From the NCBI GenBank assembly GCA_022447665.1, contig JAKVAQ010000038.1, positions 2,829-43,979 on the forward strand: a stretch of DNA of 41,151 nucleotides, read 5' to 3'. Shown in pieces: positions 24,075 to 32,729 of the stretch. The stretch is from Crocinitomicaceae bacterium. Lineage in GTDB: Bacteria > Bacteroidota > Bacteroidia > Flavobacteriales_D > Crocinitomicaceae. The notes under the pieces are model-generated. The model was not told the DNA's origin, made no database searches, and saw only the letters and a list, made by a program, of their open reading frames with translations. Position numbers and translations under genes: made by a program. Position 1 is the first letter of the stretch. Each line of letters starts with the position of its first letter.

Positions 24075-25155
24075 AAGCTACTCCTGCCTCCATATAATCA
24101 GCCTTACCTAAATGGGCCTTAATTCCACAAAATCCTAACCAACGTTCAGCATCTCCGAACTTTCTTCTGTATCCAATTCTATTGTAAATCCAACCTGCAG
24201 GATTAATTTGATTATATAAATATCCGCCTAACCCAATGTAGATTTGTGCTTTGTAAAAATTATAAGCAACACCGACAGTGGCTCCTAATTGCACAGTTTG
24301 CATAAATGAATACGATTGATCTTCGTAAAAAACACGATTAGCTTGATTATAAATCACATCAACCGTACCCTCTAAATCCCACTTCAGGTTCAAATACCTG
24401 CGGTAAGCGGCTTGTACCCCAACTATTGGTAAAAATTTACTTGGTGCTAACCCAGGTAAATTTTGCTTAAATGTTGTCATTAGTGCTACATGGAAGTTGT
24501 TAGAAAATCTTGGCAAAACAGCAATAACTGGCCCTTCAAATGGAGTATAAACTTGACGTGGAGCGTCGTTATAACCTAGCTTCACATGAAGCATTGGCGT
24601 ATTTAAGCCTAAGTTTGGAGCGTTCATAGAGGCATTGGAGTAATGATTAATCTCTAATCCCAAACCAAAATTCACATGTCCCAAATGCTTTTCCCAGGTG
24701 AGCTGCGCTGAAATGAGGTGATTTAAATGTGAACCAATAGCATTGTTTTTGGGATTTTCAATCGCATCATAGTCCTTTGTAATTATTGAAAACCCACTGG
24801 CTAGTTTCAAGTCTAGGAAACCGATTTTTTCACGCTGAATCAAATTAAACTTTGTAAACTGCATTACACCTATACCCAATCCAAGCACCTCTCGAAAACC
24901 AAAATCTTGATAAGAGACAGAGAAACCTTGCACTGGCCAACGTAATCCCTCGGAATAAAAATTAAAATTCGAGCGCTGTTTGGCAAACTCTAATTCAACA
25001 CCATAGTTTAAGCCTTGTACTAAATGCGACATTTGAGATCGATGCGCAATGAGAAAGCCAGTTTTAGTTAAAACGGAGATACTACGCGGCTCCTTTTCTT
25101 GGGCAAAGATCCCCTGAACCATTAAAGTGAATAGCAAAAAGTGTAGTAACTTCAC
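24064..25155 (-). CDS. Acyloxyacyl hydrolase / lipid A 3-O-deacylase (PagL-like)
   Basis: A 363-residue outer-membrane beta-barrel protein with signal peptide MKLLHFLLFTLMVQGIFAQ. The PagL catalytic His-x-Ser motif appears as H171-Y-S173 in INHYSNASMNAPNLGLN. This acyloxyacyl hydrolase would trim the 3-O acyl chain of lipid A. Alternating hydrophobic strands fill the rest and the protein ends with an aromatic residue (AYVF), as outer-membrane barrels do. It is longer than classical PagL (about 170-190 residues) but typical for the Bacteroidota branch. It is divergent from mazG, with a 17-bp gap. Confidence 0.85.
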   Translation of the reverse strand: MKLLHFLLFTLMVQGIFAQEKEPRSISVLTKTGFLIAHRSQMSHLVQGLNYGVELEFAKQRSNFNFYSEGLRWPVQGFSVSYQDFGFREVLGLGIGVMQFTKFNLIQREKIGFLDLKLASGFSIITKDYDAIENPKNNAIGSHLNHLISAQLTWEKHLGHVNFGLGLEINHYSNASMNAPNLGLNTPMLHVKLGYNDAPRQVYTPFEGPVIAVLPRFSNNFHVALMTTFKQNLPGLAPSKFLPIVGVQAAYRRYLNLKWDLEGTVDVIYNQANRVFYEDQSYSFMQTVQLGATVGVAYNFYKAQIYIGLGGYLYNQINPAGWIYNRIGYRRKFGDAERWLGFCGIKAHLGKADYMEAGVAYVF

Positions 25156-25172
25156 TCCCTAAAATTAGCAAA

Positions 25173-25943
25173 ATGCAAGAGAAGCTAAAAGCCTTTGAGC
25201 GATTATTGAATATAATGGACGATTTAAGAGAGAAATGTCCATGGGATAAAAAGCAAACTTTAGAATCGCTAAGACACTTGACCATAGAAGAAACCTACGA
25301 GTTAGCCGATGCTATTCTTGACAATGATATGGAAGAGTTGAAGGGTGAAATTGGAGACCTAATGCTTCATATGGTTTTTTATGCAAAGATTGCTGATGAA
25401 AAGAAAGCTTTTGATATTACTGATGCTTTGAATGCCATTTGCGACAAACTCGTTCATCGTCACCCACACATATACGGAGATGTTGAAGTAGCTGATGAGA
25501 ATGAGGTTAAAGAAAATTGGGAAAAGTTGAAGCTTAAGGAAGGTAAAAAATCGGTATTAGAAGGGGTGCCTAAATCTCTACCGGCAATGGTAAAAGCACA
25601 ACGAATTCAAGAAAAAGTAAAGGGAGTTGGATTTGAGTGGGACAACGTAGATCAAGTATATGCCAAGGTTCAAGAAGAGTTGAAAGAACTGGACGATGAA
25701 GTTAAAAGTGGAGATCAAGAAAAGAAGGAAAAGGAATTTGGCGATGTACTCTTCGCATTGATTAATTACGGAAGATGGATAGGTGTTAATCCTGAAAATG
25801 CCTTAGCCAAAACCAATATTAAATTCCAAAACCGTTTTCAGTGGATGGAAGAAAAGATAAAGGAAGACAATGAAGAAATAAGTGAATTGGGACTGGAGAA
25901 GTTGGATGAATACTGGGATAAATCAAAGAAAGTATATGAGTGA
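25173..25943 (+). CDS. mazG: Nucleoside triphosphate pyrophosphohydrolase MazG
   Basis: A 256-residue all-alpha NTP pyrophosphohydrolase that converts NTPs to NMP and PPi, cleaning the nucleotide pool and lowering (p)ppGpp signalling. The first MazG domain (residues 15-115) has KCPWDKKQTLESLRHLTIEETYEL with EExxE metal ligands and GEIGDLMLHMVFYA. The second has EEKKEKEFGDVLFALINYGRW (residues 185-210). Length and both domains are complete. The ATG at 25173 fits. Its stop codon overlaps the start of the next small gene by 8 bp. Confidence 0.96.
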   Translation: MQEKLKAFERLLNIMDDLREKCPWDKKQTLESLRHLTIEETYELADAILDNDMEELKGEIGDLMLHMVFYAKIADEKKAFDITDALNAICDKLVHRHPHIYGDVEVADENEVKENWEKLKLKEGKKSVLEGVPKSLPAMVKAQRIQEKVKGVGFEWDNVDQVYAKVQEELKELDDEVKSGDQEKKEKEFGDVLFALINYGRWIGVNPENALAKTNIKFQNRFQWMEEKIKEDNEEISELGLEKLDEYWDKSKKVYE

Positions 25944-26103
25944 TTTACTTTGGGTGATTTTAATTTCTGCAGTTTCTGCAACTATTTTTGCTTTCGTTCT
26001 TCAAAAGAAAGGGTATGGATTTTGGCGCTATTTCGTAACGATCTTCATTGCTACAGCAGGGATAGCTGGAATCCTATTTAAGTTATTAAAACCCTATTTC
26101 TAG
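25936..26103 (+). CDS. Small two-span membrane protein
   Basis: A 55-residue protein starting at the ATG at 25936, which overlaps the mazG stop by 8 bp in another frame. It has two hydrophobic segments (DLLWVILISAVSATIFAFVL and YFVTIFIATAGIAGILFKLL) linked by QKKGYGFWR. The function is unknown. Its TAG stop overlaps the minus-strand TAG of the methyltransferase gene in a shared CTAG. Confidence 0.6.
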   Translation: MSDLLWVILISAVSATIFAFVLQKKGYGFWRYFVTIFIATAGIAGILFKLLKPYF

Positions 26104-26759
26104 GCAATTTTACGAATCGCCATTATTCCATCGCGAATAGGAAGTAGAACATTCTCAACGCGCGGATCTGCTTGAACTTTAGCGTTAAACTCCATTAGGA
26201 CTTTAGTGGTTTTATCCGTTGCTCCCGTAACTACCTTTCCCTTCCATAAAACATTGTCAGCTAGGATAATTCCGCCCATACGCACCTTATCGATTACAGC
26301 GTCAAAGTAATTTGAGTAATTGGATTTATCAGCGTCAATAAATACTAAATCAATATCATTTGGTAAAGAAGGAATTATGTCCAATCCGTTTCCAATTCTA
26401 AAATCAACTTGATTAGCTCTAGCATCCTGCTTTAAAAACTCTTCAATGATTGGTTCAAGTTCTTCGTTATTATCAATAGTAATGAGTTTACCCTCCGGGT
26501 GAAGTCCTTCTAACATGCACAAGGCAGAGTAACCAGTATAAGTCCCTAACTCTAGAATAAATTTAGGTTGAATTAGCTTGGAAATAAAGCTTAACACTCT
26601 TCCTTGAAGATGACCGGAAAGCATAATAGGACTTAAAACTTCTAAATGTGTCTTACGATTTAAGGTATGCAAGGCTTCAGATTCTGCTGAAGTGTGTTGC
26701 TCGCAATAGTCCAATAAGGTTTGATCTAATATTTCCATTGTTTCCATAAACTCATGCAA
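26100..26759 (-). CDS. Class I SAM-dependent O-methyltransferase
   Basis: A 219-residue methyltransferase of the catechol/caffeoyl-CoA OMT (Methyltransf_3) family. The SAM-binding motif I is KFILELGTYTGYSALCM, motif II is GKLITIDNNEELEP, and DLVFIDADKSNYSNYFD holds the divalent-metal Asp. GGIILADNVLWKGKV follows. The natural acceptor is not predictable. The start at 26759 gives a normal N-terminus. An alternative ATG seven codons in is possible. It converges on the small membrane gene with stop codons sharing CTAG. Confidence 0.93.
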   Translation of the reverse strand: MHEFMETMEILDQTLLDYCEQHTSAESEALHTLNRKTHLEVLSPIMLSGHLQGRVLSFISKLIQPKFILELGTYTGYSALCMLEGLHPEGKLITIDNNEELEPIIEEFLKQDARANQVDFRIGNGLDIIPSLPNDIDLVFIDADKSNYSNYFDAVIDKVRMGGIILADNVLWKGKVVTGATDKTTKVLMEFNAKVQADPRVENVLLPIRDGIMAIRKIA

Positions 26760-26819
26760 AAGTATAAATAGAACTACTTCAAACGCCTAAAGTTCTTTAA
26801 CTTTCCGAAAAAATAAGAA

Positions 26820-27032
26820 ATGGTTTTTTCATTAGTTCCTTGGTGGCTTGTTATAGGTTGGGCAATTTTCGCCACAGTTTTCTATTATATCGTATACCGA
26901 AAATCAAGTATAATGAGTAACATTTGGCTGGTCATTGGAGTTTTTGCTTTCAACTTTTTCTTCTTCGCATGGGGGGTATTACTCTTTATTATTCTGGAAT
27001 TTATTAGGAGTAAACGAAAAAAATCTGACTAG
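26820..27032 (+). CDS. Small two-span membrane protein
   Basis: A 70-residue protein with two hydrophobic segments (VPWWLVIGWAIFATVFYYIV and WLVIGVFAFNFFFFAWGVLL) and a basic tail RSKRKKSD, so the ends probably face the cytoplasm. A TAACTTTC element (one mismatch to TAnnTTTG) lies about 20 bp upstream. It is followed by a strong terminator. The function is unknown. Confidence 0.65.
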   Translation: MVFSLVPWWLVIGWAIFATVFYYIVYRKSSIMSNIWLVIGVFAFNFFFFAWGVLLFIILEFIRSKRKKSD

Positions 27033-27042
27033 ACTATAGAAC

Positions 27043-27090
27043 AAAAAAAATCCCGCTCCCGAATGTTATCGGGACGGGATTTCAAGTTTT
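27043..27090. terminator. Strong bidirectional terminator hairpin
   Basis: AAATCCCG (27048-27055) pairs with CGGGATTT (27075-27082), and the inner CCCGA/TCGGG stem (27058-27062/27069-27073) extends it. It is flanked by an A-run before and a T-run after, so it can end transcription from both the + gene at 26820 and the - gene at 27106. Confidence 0.9.
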
Positions 27091-27105
27091 TTTTAGGGAT
27101 ATGGA

Positions 27106-27321
27106 TTAATTATCCTCCCATTTGATTTGAAACTCAACTTCGTGCGCTCCATCTTCACGTTCGTGTTCAATTGTAAACTTCGCTCTGTCTGGTACATAAA
27201 TAGCCTCTCCAGCAATCGAAATTCTAAAGTTTTCACCGTTCTCAATTGAATCAGCTAATCTTCTGAGTTTCTCAACGAATTCCTCGTTTGTGTATTCCTT
27301 TTCAACGTCTCTTTCCGACAT
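27106..27321 (-). CDS. Amphi-Trp domain protein
   Basis: A 71-residue protein made of a single amphi-Trp domain: EKEYTNEEFVEKLRRLADSI, GENFRISIAGEAIYVP and the ending VEFQIKWEDN with the conserved Trp. The family is small, acidic and soluble and of unknown function, often standing alone. The ATG at 27321 is preferred. An ATG six codons upstream would add KNYKI residues not seen in the family. Confidence 0.9.
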   Translation of the reverse strand: MSERDVEKEYTNEEFVEKLRRLADSIENGENFRISIAGEAIYVPDRAKFTIEHEREDGAHEVEFQIKWEDN

Positions 27322-27391
27322 AATTTTATAATTTTTCAACTAAGATAATATATATCTAGAATCATCTTAAAGAATTAAGCTAAGGTTAACA

Positions 27392-27742
27392 TTACTTTTT
27401 ACCGCAACCCTCTCCCTTACAGCATTGCGGCAGACTGTTGTATCCTTCTTCACTTCTTTCAACTCCATCAGTAGTATAGCCCATATTCACTAATATATCT
27501 CGAATCTTCTCACCTGTGATTTGCTTTAATTTGTACTTCACCGTCACATTTCCTGCAGCCAAATCAACCTCACAAAACACAACCCCTTTGGTATAATTCA
27601 ATTCCTTTTCAATCCGGTCTTTGCACATTTTACAAACCGCACTAACATCGTAAGTTACTTCTTTGAATTTCGATGGTTTTTCAGTTTGGCCAAATGATGT
27701 CATAGCCGCTACAATAAATAGAATACTTAATATATGTTTCAT
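27392..27742 (-). CDS. Exported HMA-domain (heavy-metal-associated) protein
   Basis: A 116-residue periplasmic protein with signal peptide MKHILSILFIVAAMTSFGQ. It has one HMA ferredoxin-like domain with the metal site C37-K-M-C40 (VCKMCKDRIEKEL). An extra Cys-rich tail (LPQCCKGEGCGKK) could bind a second metal ion. The usual ligand of such domains is Cu(I). The start overlaps the TonB receptor stop by one base (TAATG), so it is translated with it and probably receives the metal after uptake. Confidence 0.9.
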   Translation of the reverse strand: MKHILSILFIVAAMTSFGQTEKPSKFKEVTYDVSAVCKMCKDRIEKELNYTKGVVFCEVDLAAGNVTVKYKLKQITGEKIRDILVNMGYTTDGVERSEEGYNSLPQCCKGEGCGKK

Positions 27743-29973
27743 TATTTTTCTTTTTGTTTAATTGTAAAATGGATTCCTCCATATATGTTAAAGCCATTAA
27801 TTGGCGCCCATATTTGGGTAGCATCAAAAAAGCTGCCAAACGGGTCGTCTGCTGCGATAATGGCATCGCTTTGCATTACGTTTAATAGGTTTTCGCCTCC
27901 TAGGTATATACTAAAACGTTTAAAGTTATACGTTAGTTGACTGTGTAAGATCCAATAATCTTCAGATTCTAACTCTCTTTGATATTCAAGAGGATTAGAT
28001 GCAGTACTTGGTAATCGCTTCTTTCCTACCCAGTTCCCAGTGATATCAAACATCCATTTCTTGTTTCTTGTTTCATATCCTAAACTAGTTAGGAATCTGA
28101 ATCTCGGAACAAATGGTCTATTTTGGAGCATCCCATTAAATTCTGCTCGAACATCGTAATACTTAAAAGCATTTCTAAATTCAAGCCCTTTAAAAGGCTT
28201 TATTGTAAGTTCGGCTTGAAAGCTATGTGAGTAAGACTCTGCGTTTGAGTTATAAATATGCAATTCATTAGGGGATACATCCATATCCATGATCATCTGA
28301 TTCAGAAAATACGTGTAGAAATAATCAATCGAGAAAGTAGATACGTTTTCATTCGTTAAGAACTTCTGCGTAAAGGTAATTCCGGAACTTATGCACTCTT
28401 CAGGAGTAATGTTTGGTGAAACAACCCACAATCTGCTACTTGCCATATTACCAACATAATCTGCAAATGGGTTAGGAACTCGAATACCTTTTCCGGTACT
28501 AATTCTAATAGCGCTTTTAGGTGTTGCATTCCATTTCACATGTAAACGTGGTGCCCATAAAGGACCAAACATATTATGCAAATCCCCTCGAATACCAGCG
28601 ACTAAGATGAATTTATCTAGGCTGTTATACGTGTATTCAAAAAAGGCACCAGGAACTATTTCCGTTTTTAAAAAGGTAGAATCGTTGTAAGCCTCCACAT
28701 AATCATCATAAATAAAACTTAAACCAGTTTTATAGGTGTGATTTGTATTTCCAATAATATCACTGTAAATAGCATTTGAATACCACTTTCGTTGTGTCCC
28801 ATTATAGGTGGTAGAACCAATTCCATTCGTCATATTATGGTATTTCCATTGGTTCACAAGACCTAAACTTGCAAATTTTCGATTCTTCGAAAAAAAACCT
28901 GCCTTGGCAAAAGCCTCAAGATGTTGCGTTTGAAATCTAGCGCCAAATCCAGATTCATCAGGAGAATAATTTGTTCCCAATTGACCAGAGTATTTATCTG
29001 CCCAAGTTCCTTTGAACCCAAACCGTGACTCCATATTCTCGCCTTCAAAAATCCAGCGATGCATTCCCATTAGGTTCAAACCCACAGGAATATCACGAAA
29101 TCCATCGTTGTTCACATCATTATCCACAAAGACATTTCCCGCATGCAGAAAAGTCATTGTAGACCATCGATCATTGATTTGTTGAGCCCCATGAATATTT
29201 AGTTCTGCTCTACCAAATCTATTCCCGTAAGCATTCACATAAAGGAGTTCTTTGCTTGAAGGTTTCTTCAATTCGAGATTAATTAATCCCGCCATTGATT
29301 CATAACCGTTCACAACAGAACCAGTTCCTTTAGTAATTTGAATGGATTGGATCCATGTACCTGGTGTAAATGCTAAGCCATAGGAAGTAGACAAACCTCT
29401 TACCAAAGGAATATTCTCATATTGAAGCTGAGTATAGATCCCGTCTAGCCCTAGCATTTGAATCTTCTTAGCGCCTGTAACAGCATCCGTAATATTCACA
29501 TCAACAGAGGCATTGGTTTCGAAAGATTCAGAGAGATTACAGCATGCTGCTCTTCTCAATTCTCCTTCTCCAATCGTCTCTAAATTCATCGGATTCATCA
29601 GATCAATGGAATGTCCTAGGTCCTCAGCAAATACTTCCACTCCTTTAAGCATTTCTCCCTCTTTCAGATTAATATTTAAAGATTCTTCTTGAGGTGAAGC
29701 TATGGCGTAGGATTGATCTTCAAAACCTACAGAAGATATTATTAACGTATCGGGTAAACGGGTTGCAGCAATGGAAAAAGTACCATCTACTTTAGAAGTA
29801 ACTTTTTGCCTATTGTTTTTCCAATAGATCTTAGCGCTAGGAACAGGTTCCTCAACACCTTCATCGCTTACCGTAAATACCTTTCCGCGTATTATTATTT
29901 CGTCTTCGTGTGCTTGCTGCGCGGAAAGTTGAAAAGTCAACAAGACCCAAAGCATTAATAGTATATATTTCAT
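27742..29973 (-). CDS. TonB-dependent receptor (probable metal/copper uptake)
   Basis: A 743-residue outer-membrane receptor. After signal peptide MKYILLMLWVLLTFQLSAQ comes a carboxypeptidase-like regulatory domain (residues about 25-100). A plug follows at about 130-235 (KIQMLGLDGIYTQLQYENIP, VRGLSTSYGLAFTPGTW, IQITKGTGSVVNGYESMAGLI), then a beta barrel ending in an aromatic-rich HFTIKQKEK tail. The motifs match receptors that in Bacteroidota sit beside HMA and HYC_CC_PP genes, which points to copper or another transition metal rather than a siderophore. It starts 48 bp after the HYC_CC_PP gene. Confidence 0.92.
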   Translation of the reverse strand: MKYILLMLWVLLTFQLSAQQAHEDEIIIRGKVFTVSDEGVEEPVPSAKIYWKNNRQKVTSKVDGTFSIAATRLPDTLIISSVGFEDQSYAIASPQEESLNINLKEGEMLKGVEVFAEDLGHSIDLMNPMNLETIGEGELRRAACCNLSESFETNASVDVNITDAVTGAKKIQMLGLDGIYTQLQYENIPLVRGLSTSYGLAFTPGTWIQSIQITKGTGSVVNGYESMAGLINLELKKPSSKELLYVNAYGNRFGRAELNIHGAQQINDRWSTMTFLHAGNVFVDNDVNNDGFRDIPVGLNLMGMHRWIFEGENMESRFGFKGTWADKYSGQLGTNYSPDESGFGARFQTQHLEAFAKAGFFSKNRKFASLGLVNQWKYHNMTNGIGSTTYNGTQRKWYSNAIYSDIIGNTNHTYKTGLSFIYDDYVEAYNDSTFLKTEIVPGAFFEYTYNSLDKFILVAGIRGDLHNMFGPLWAPRLHVKWNATPKSAIRISTGKGIRVPNPFADYVGNMASSRLWVVSPNITPEECISSGITFTQKFLTNENVSTFSIDYFYTYFLNQMIMDMDVSPNELHIYNSNAESYSHSFQAELTIKPFKGLEFRNAFKYYDVRAEFNGMLQNRPFVPRFRFLTSLGYETRNKKWMFDITGNWVGKKRLPSTASNPLEYQRELESEDYWILHSQLTYNFKRFSIYLGGENLLNVMQSDAIIAADDPFGSFFDATQIWAPINGFNIYGGIHFTIKQKEK

Positions 29974-30021
29974 TGAATTTCAATTGAATTTGACAATAGT
30001 TTTATCAGCTTGTCAAATCAA

Positions 30022-30456
30022 TCAAATTTGGAAAGACTGCACTAGCACCCTTAGATCCCGTGACAATAGAGGTGGGATATAATTCTCTGGCAGTATATCT
30101 TGCTTTACCTCAAAAGTTAAACCTTGAAAGGTAAAGGCTTCATGGGTAATATAAAGTTTCTCAAAAGCGATCTTGTTCGTTGCCAAAACTTCGTCTGAAT
30201 GCTCATGCTCAAGAGTCTGGGTAGAACAACAGTCTTTTTTTGCAACAACTTCTTTCGTAGAATGATCACAAGATTTTTTATGCGAATGACATTTATTATC
30301 ATGTTCCCCTTCATGTATGTCTAGGCAAACACAATCAGTTCCACCCGAGAAAGAGATATCCGTTAAAGTTGCATGACAAAAGTGCAAATCAAGGCTAAAG
30401 CTCACCTGAGAAGTCAGGAACAGCATTAGAAAGAATATAGCCTTTAACTTTCGCAT
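30022..30456 (-). CDS. HYC_CC_PP family protein
   Basis: A 144-residue secreted protein. After a signal peptide (MRKLKAIFFLMLFLTSQVSF) the family landmarks appear in order. H25-F-C27 replaces the more usual HYC, a His- and Cys-rich middle region (CHSHKKSCDHS) and KDC76-C77S follow, and the C-terminal YIPPLLSRDL gives the PP. The density of His and Cys suggests metal binding at the cell surface or periplasm. It heads the module with the TonB receptor and HMA protein. TATCTTTG (minus strand, plus 30469-30476), an exact -7 match, lies 13-20 bp upstream. Confidence 0.88.
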   Translation of the reverse strand: MRKLKAIFFLMLFLTSQVSFSLDLHFCHATLTDISFSGGTDCVCLDIHEGEHDNKCHSHKKSCDHSTKEVVAKKDCCSTQTLEHEHSDEVLATNKIAFEKLYITHEAFTFQGLTFEVKQDILPENYIPPLLSRDLRVLVQSFQI

Positions 30457-30468
30457 AGGACGAAATTA

Positions 30469-30476
30469 CAAAGATA
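30469..30476 (-). promoter_or_regulatory. -7 element (TATCTTTG) of the metal-uptake module
   Basis: Plus-strand CAAAGATA reads TATCTTTG on the minus strand, an exact TAnnTTTG. It lies 13-20 bp before the ATG at 30456. A second possible TATTTTTG lies further upstream. The -33 partner is ambiguous. Confidence 0.4.
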
Positions 30477-30519
30477 GATCAGTTAATGCAAAAATAATTT
30501 ACCTCCTCAAATTGAAATC

Positions 30520-32517
30520 CTAGTAATTCAATAATCTTTCAAGTTTCTCTTTAAACCTTTCTTTCGGGAAAAAGTTCTTTTCTAGTTCTCCATCAAAAGG
30601 AACTGGCGTATCTAAACTTCCAGCACGCATCACTGGAGCATCTAAATATTCAAATGCTTCTTCCGAAATAATGGCTGAAATATCTCCACCGATTCCTCCA
30701 GTTTCGCAATCCTCGTGAAGAACAATGGCACGTCCAGTTTTCTTAACTGTTTCAAGAACCGCATCTTTGTCTAAAGGAAGTAAGGTTCTTAAATCAAGTA
30801 TTTCAACATCCCAATTATTCTCTTCCACAATTTCACGAGCCCAGTGCACTCCTAAACCATACGTAATAACAGAAGCTGAATTTCCTTCTTTTACGACATT
30901 AGCTTTCCCTATTTCAAGTGTGTAGTAATTGTTTGGAACATCTTCTTTAATACTTCTGTAAAGTCCTTTATGCTCAAAGAAAATTACTGGATTCGGATCT
31001 TCAATAGCCGCAGCCAAAAGTCCTTTAGCCTCCGTTGGCGAACTTGGGTAAACTACCTTTAATCCTGGCGTATGCACAAACCAAGCTTCATTGCTTTGTG
31101 AGTGAAATGGACCAGCAGCGGAACCACCACCAGTTGGCATTCTTACTACCACGTCAGCATTTTCACCCCAGCGATAGTGAAGTTTAGCAAGGTTGTTTAC
31201 GATTTGATTGAAACCACAGGTTACGAAATCAGCAAACTGCATTTCCATAACTGCTTTCATTCCGTTTAAAGAAAGTCCTAAAGAAGCTCCTACAATCGCT
31301 GACTCACATATAGGCGTATTCCTAACGCGCTCTTTTCCAAAATCTTCAACAAATCCCTCAGTGATTTTAAATACTCCTCCGTATTCCGCGATATCTTGAC
31401 CCATAATCACTAAATCGTCATGGCGTTGCATTGCTTGTCTTAATCCATCTGAAATGGCGTCAATCATTCTTTTCTCCGATTGGTCTGAACTTGCAGGTAT
31501 ATCTATAGGAGTATACGGCGCATAGATATCACCTAGCTCATTCTCCGTACTCACCTCCACATTAGGTTCAGCATAAGCAATCTCTAATTCATCTTGTATA
31601 TGCTTTTTGAACTCTTTTTTAATTTTCTCCGCTTCTTCTTCACTCAAAACTCCCTCAGCAATTAAATACTCCTCATAATTATCTACGGGGTCTTTCTTTG
31701 ACCATTCATCTTGAATTCCTTCTGGGTAGTACTTGGTTCCCGAAGCTTCTTCGTGGCCACGCATTCTGAACGAAATACACTCCAATAAAAATGGACGTGG
31801 GTTTTCACGCAGTGAAGCTGAGATCTTCTTCACTGATTTATATACCTCTAAAATGTTGTTCCCATCAATTTGAAAAGCATCCATACCGTAGCCAATTCCT
31901 TTATCAGTAAACTGCTTGCAACGGAACTGCTCGTTCGAGGGAGTTGATAGCCCCCACTGGTTATTCTCAACTACAAAAATTACGGGCAAATCCCATACTG
32001 AAGCTACATTTAACGCCTCGTGAAAATCGCCCTCACTCGCTCCACCATCACCTGTAATGGCCAATGCTACTTTTTGTTCACCTTTTAGTTTATGCGCTAG
32101 CGCAACACCATCTCCCAAAGCTAATTGAGGACCTAAGTGTGAGATCATACCCACAACATGATGTTCTTTTGACCCAAAATGGAAAGAACGATCGCGTCCA
32201 TTCGTGAAACCTAATTTCTTTCCTTGAAATTGAGCGAATAATCTATGTAATGGTATATTTCTTCCCGTGAATACGCCCAAATTTCTATGCATAGGAAAGA
32301 TAAACTCATCCTCCTCTAATGCTAGAGCAATTCCTACGGAAATAGCTTCCTGTCCCCAGCCCGAGAACCACTTTGAAATTTTTCCTTGTCTAAGTAGGAT
32401 AAGCATTTTCTCTTCTATCAGTCTCGGTAGTACGAGTGACTTATATAGATGCATTAATTCATCATCGGTAAGGTTCTGACGATCGAATACAATTTGTGGT
32501 TTTTTGAGCGTTGCCAT
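30520..32517 (-). CDS. Fused 2-oxoacid (branched-chain) dehydrogenase E1 alpha/beta
   Basis: A 665-residue protein joining E1 alpha and beta, the thiamine-diphosphate decarboxylase of a 2-oxoisovalerate (or related) dehydrogenase. In the alpha part, GDGGASEGDFHEALNVAS (near residue 157) plus ENN 29 residues later is the ThDP-binding motif, and YGMDAFQIDGNN follows. The beta part begins near residue 350 (DDLVIMGQDIAEYGGVF) with CESAIVGASLGLSLNG and HEDCETGGIGGDI. The fused form is common in Bacteroidota. The start ATG (32517) is preferred to a TTG two codons upstream. E2 and E3 are not in the window. An exact TATTTTTG element lies 25 bp upstream (plus-strand 32542-32549). Confidence 0.93.
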   Translation of the reverse strand: MATLKKPQIVFDRQNLTDDELMHLYKSLVLPRLIEEKMLILLRQGKISKWFSGWGQEAISVGIALALEEDEFIFPMHRNLGVFTGRNIPLHRLFAQFQGKKLGFTNGRDRSFHFGSKEHHVVGMISHLGPQLALGDGVALAHKLKGEQKVALAITGDGGASEGDFHEALNVASVWDLPVIFVVENNQWGLSTPSNEQFRCKQFTDKGIGYGMDAFQIDGNNILEVYKSVKKISASLRENPRPFLLECISFRMRGHEEASGTKYYPEGIQDEWSKKDPVDNYEEYLIAEGVLSEEEAEKIKKEFKKHIQDELEIAYAEPNVEVSTENELGDIYAPYTPIDIPASSDQSEKRMIDAISDGLRQAMQRHDDLVIMGQDIAEYGGVFKITEGFVEDFGKERVRNTPICESAIVGASLGLSLNGMKAVMEMQFADFVTCGFNQIVNNLAKLHYRWGENADVVVRMPTGGGSAAGPFHSQSNEAWFVHTPGLKVVYPSSPTEAKGLLAAAIEDPNPVIFFEHKGLYRSIKEDVPNNYYTLEIGKANVVKEGNSASVITYGLGVHWAREIVEENNWDVEILDLRTLLPLDKDAVLETVKKTGRAIVLHEDCETGGIGGDISAIISEEAFEYLDAPVMRAGSLDTPVPFDGELEKNFFPKERFKEKLERLLNY

Positions 32518-32541
32518 GGACAAAGTGTTAAAATACTAAAA

Positions 32542-32549
32542 CAAAAATA
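32542..32549 (-). promoter_or_regulatory. -7 element (TATTTTTG) of the E1 gene
   Basis: Minus-strand TATTTTTG (plus CAAAAATA) is an exact TAnnTTTG match, 25-32 bp before the ATG at 32517. A good -33 box at 19-21 bp is not evident. The remainder of the 206-bp divergent gap (32524-32729) shows no RNA or hairpin I can support. Confidence 0.35.
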
Positions 32550-32729
32550 CAAGTTATATTAAGGCGAAAGACACCAAATAACGATTATTTTCAACACCTT
32601 ATTTACAAGGCAATTGCATCCTCAAAACGACATAAGTAGAGGAATTGCAGAACATTATGAACCGAGTCTCGTATGAATTGGGTATAAATGTTGTGTTACA
32701 AATTCGTAACTTTACAGTTATAAGAGCAA

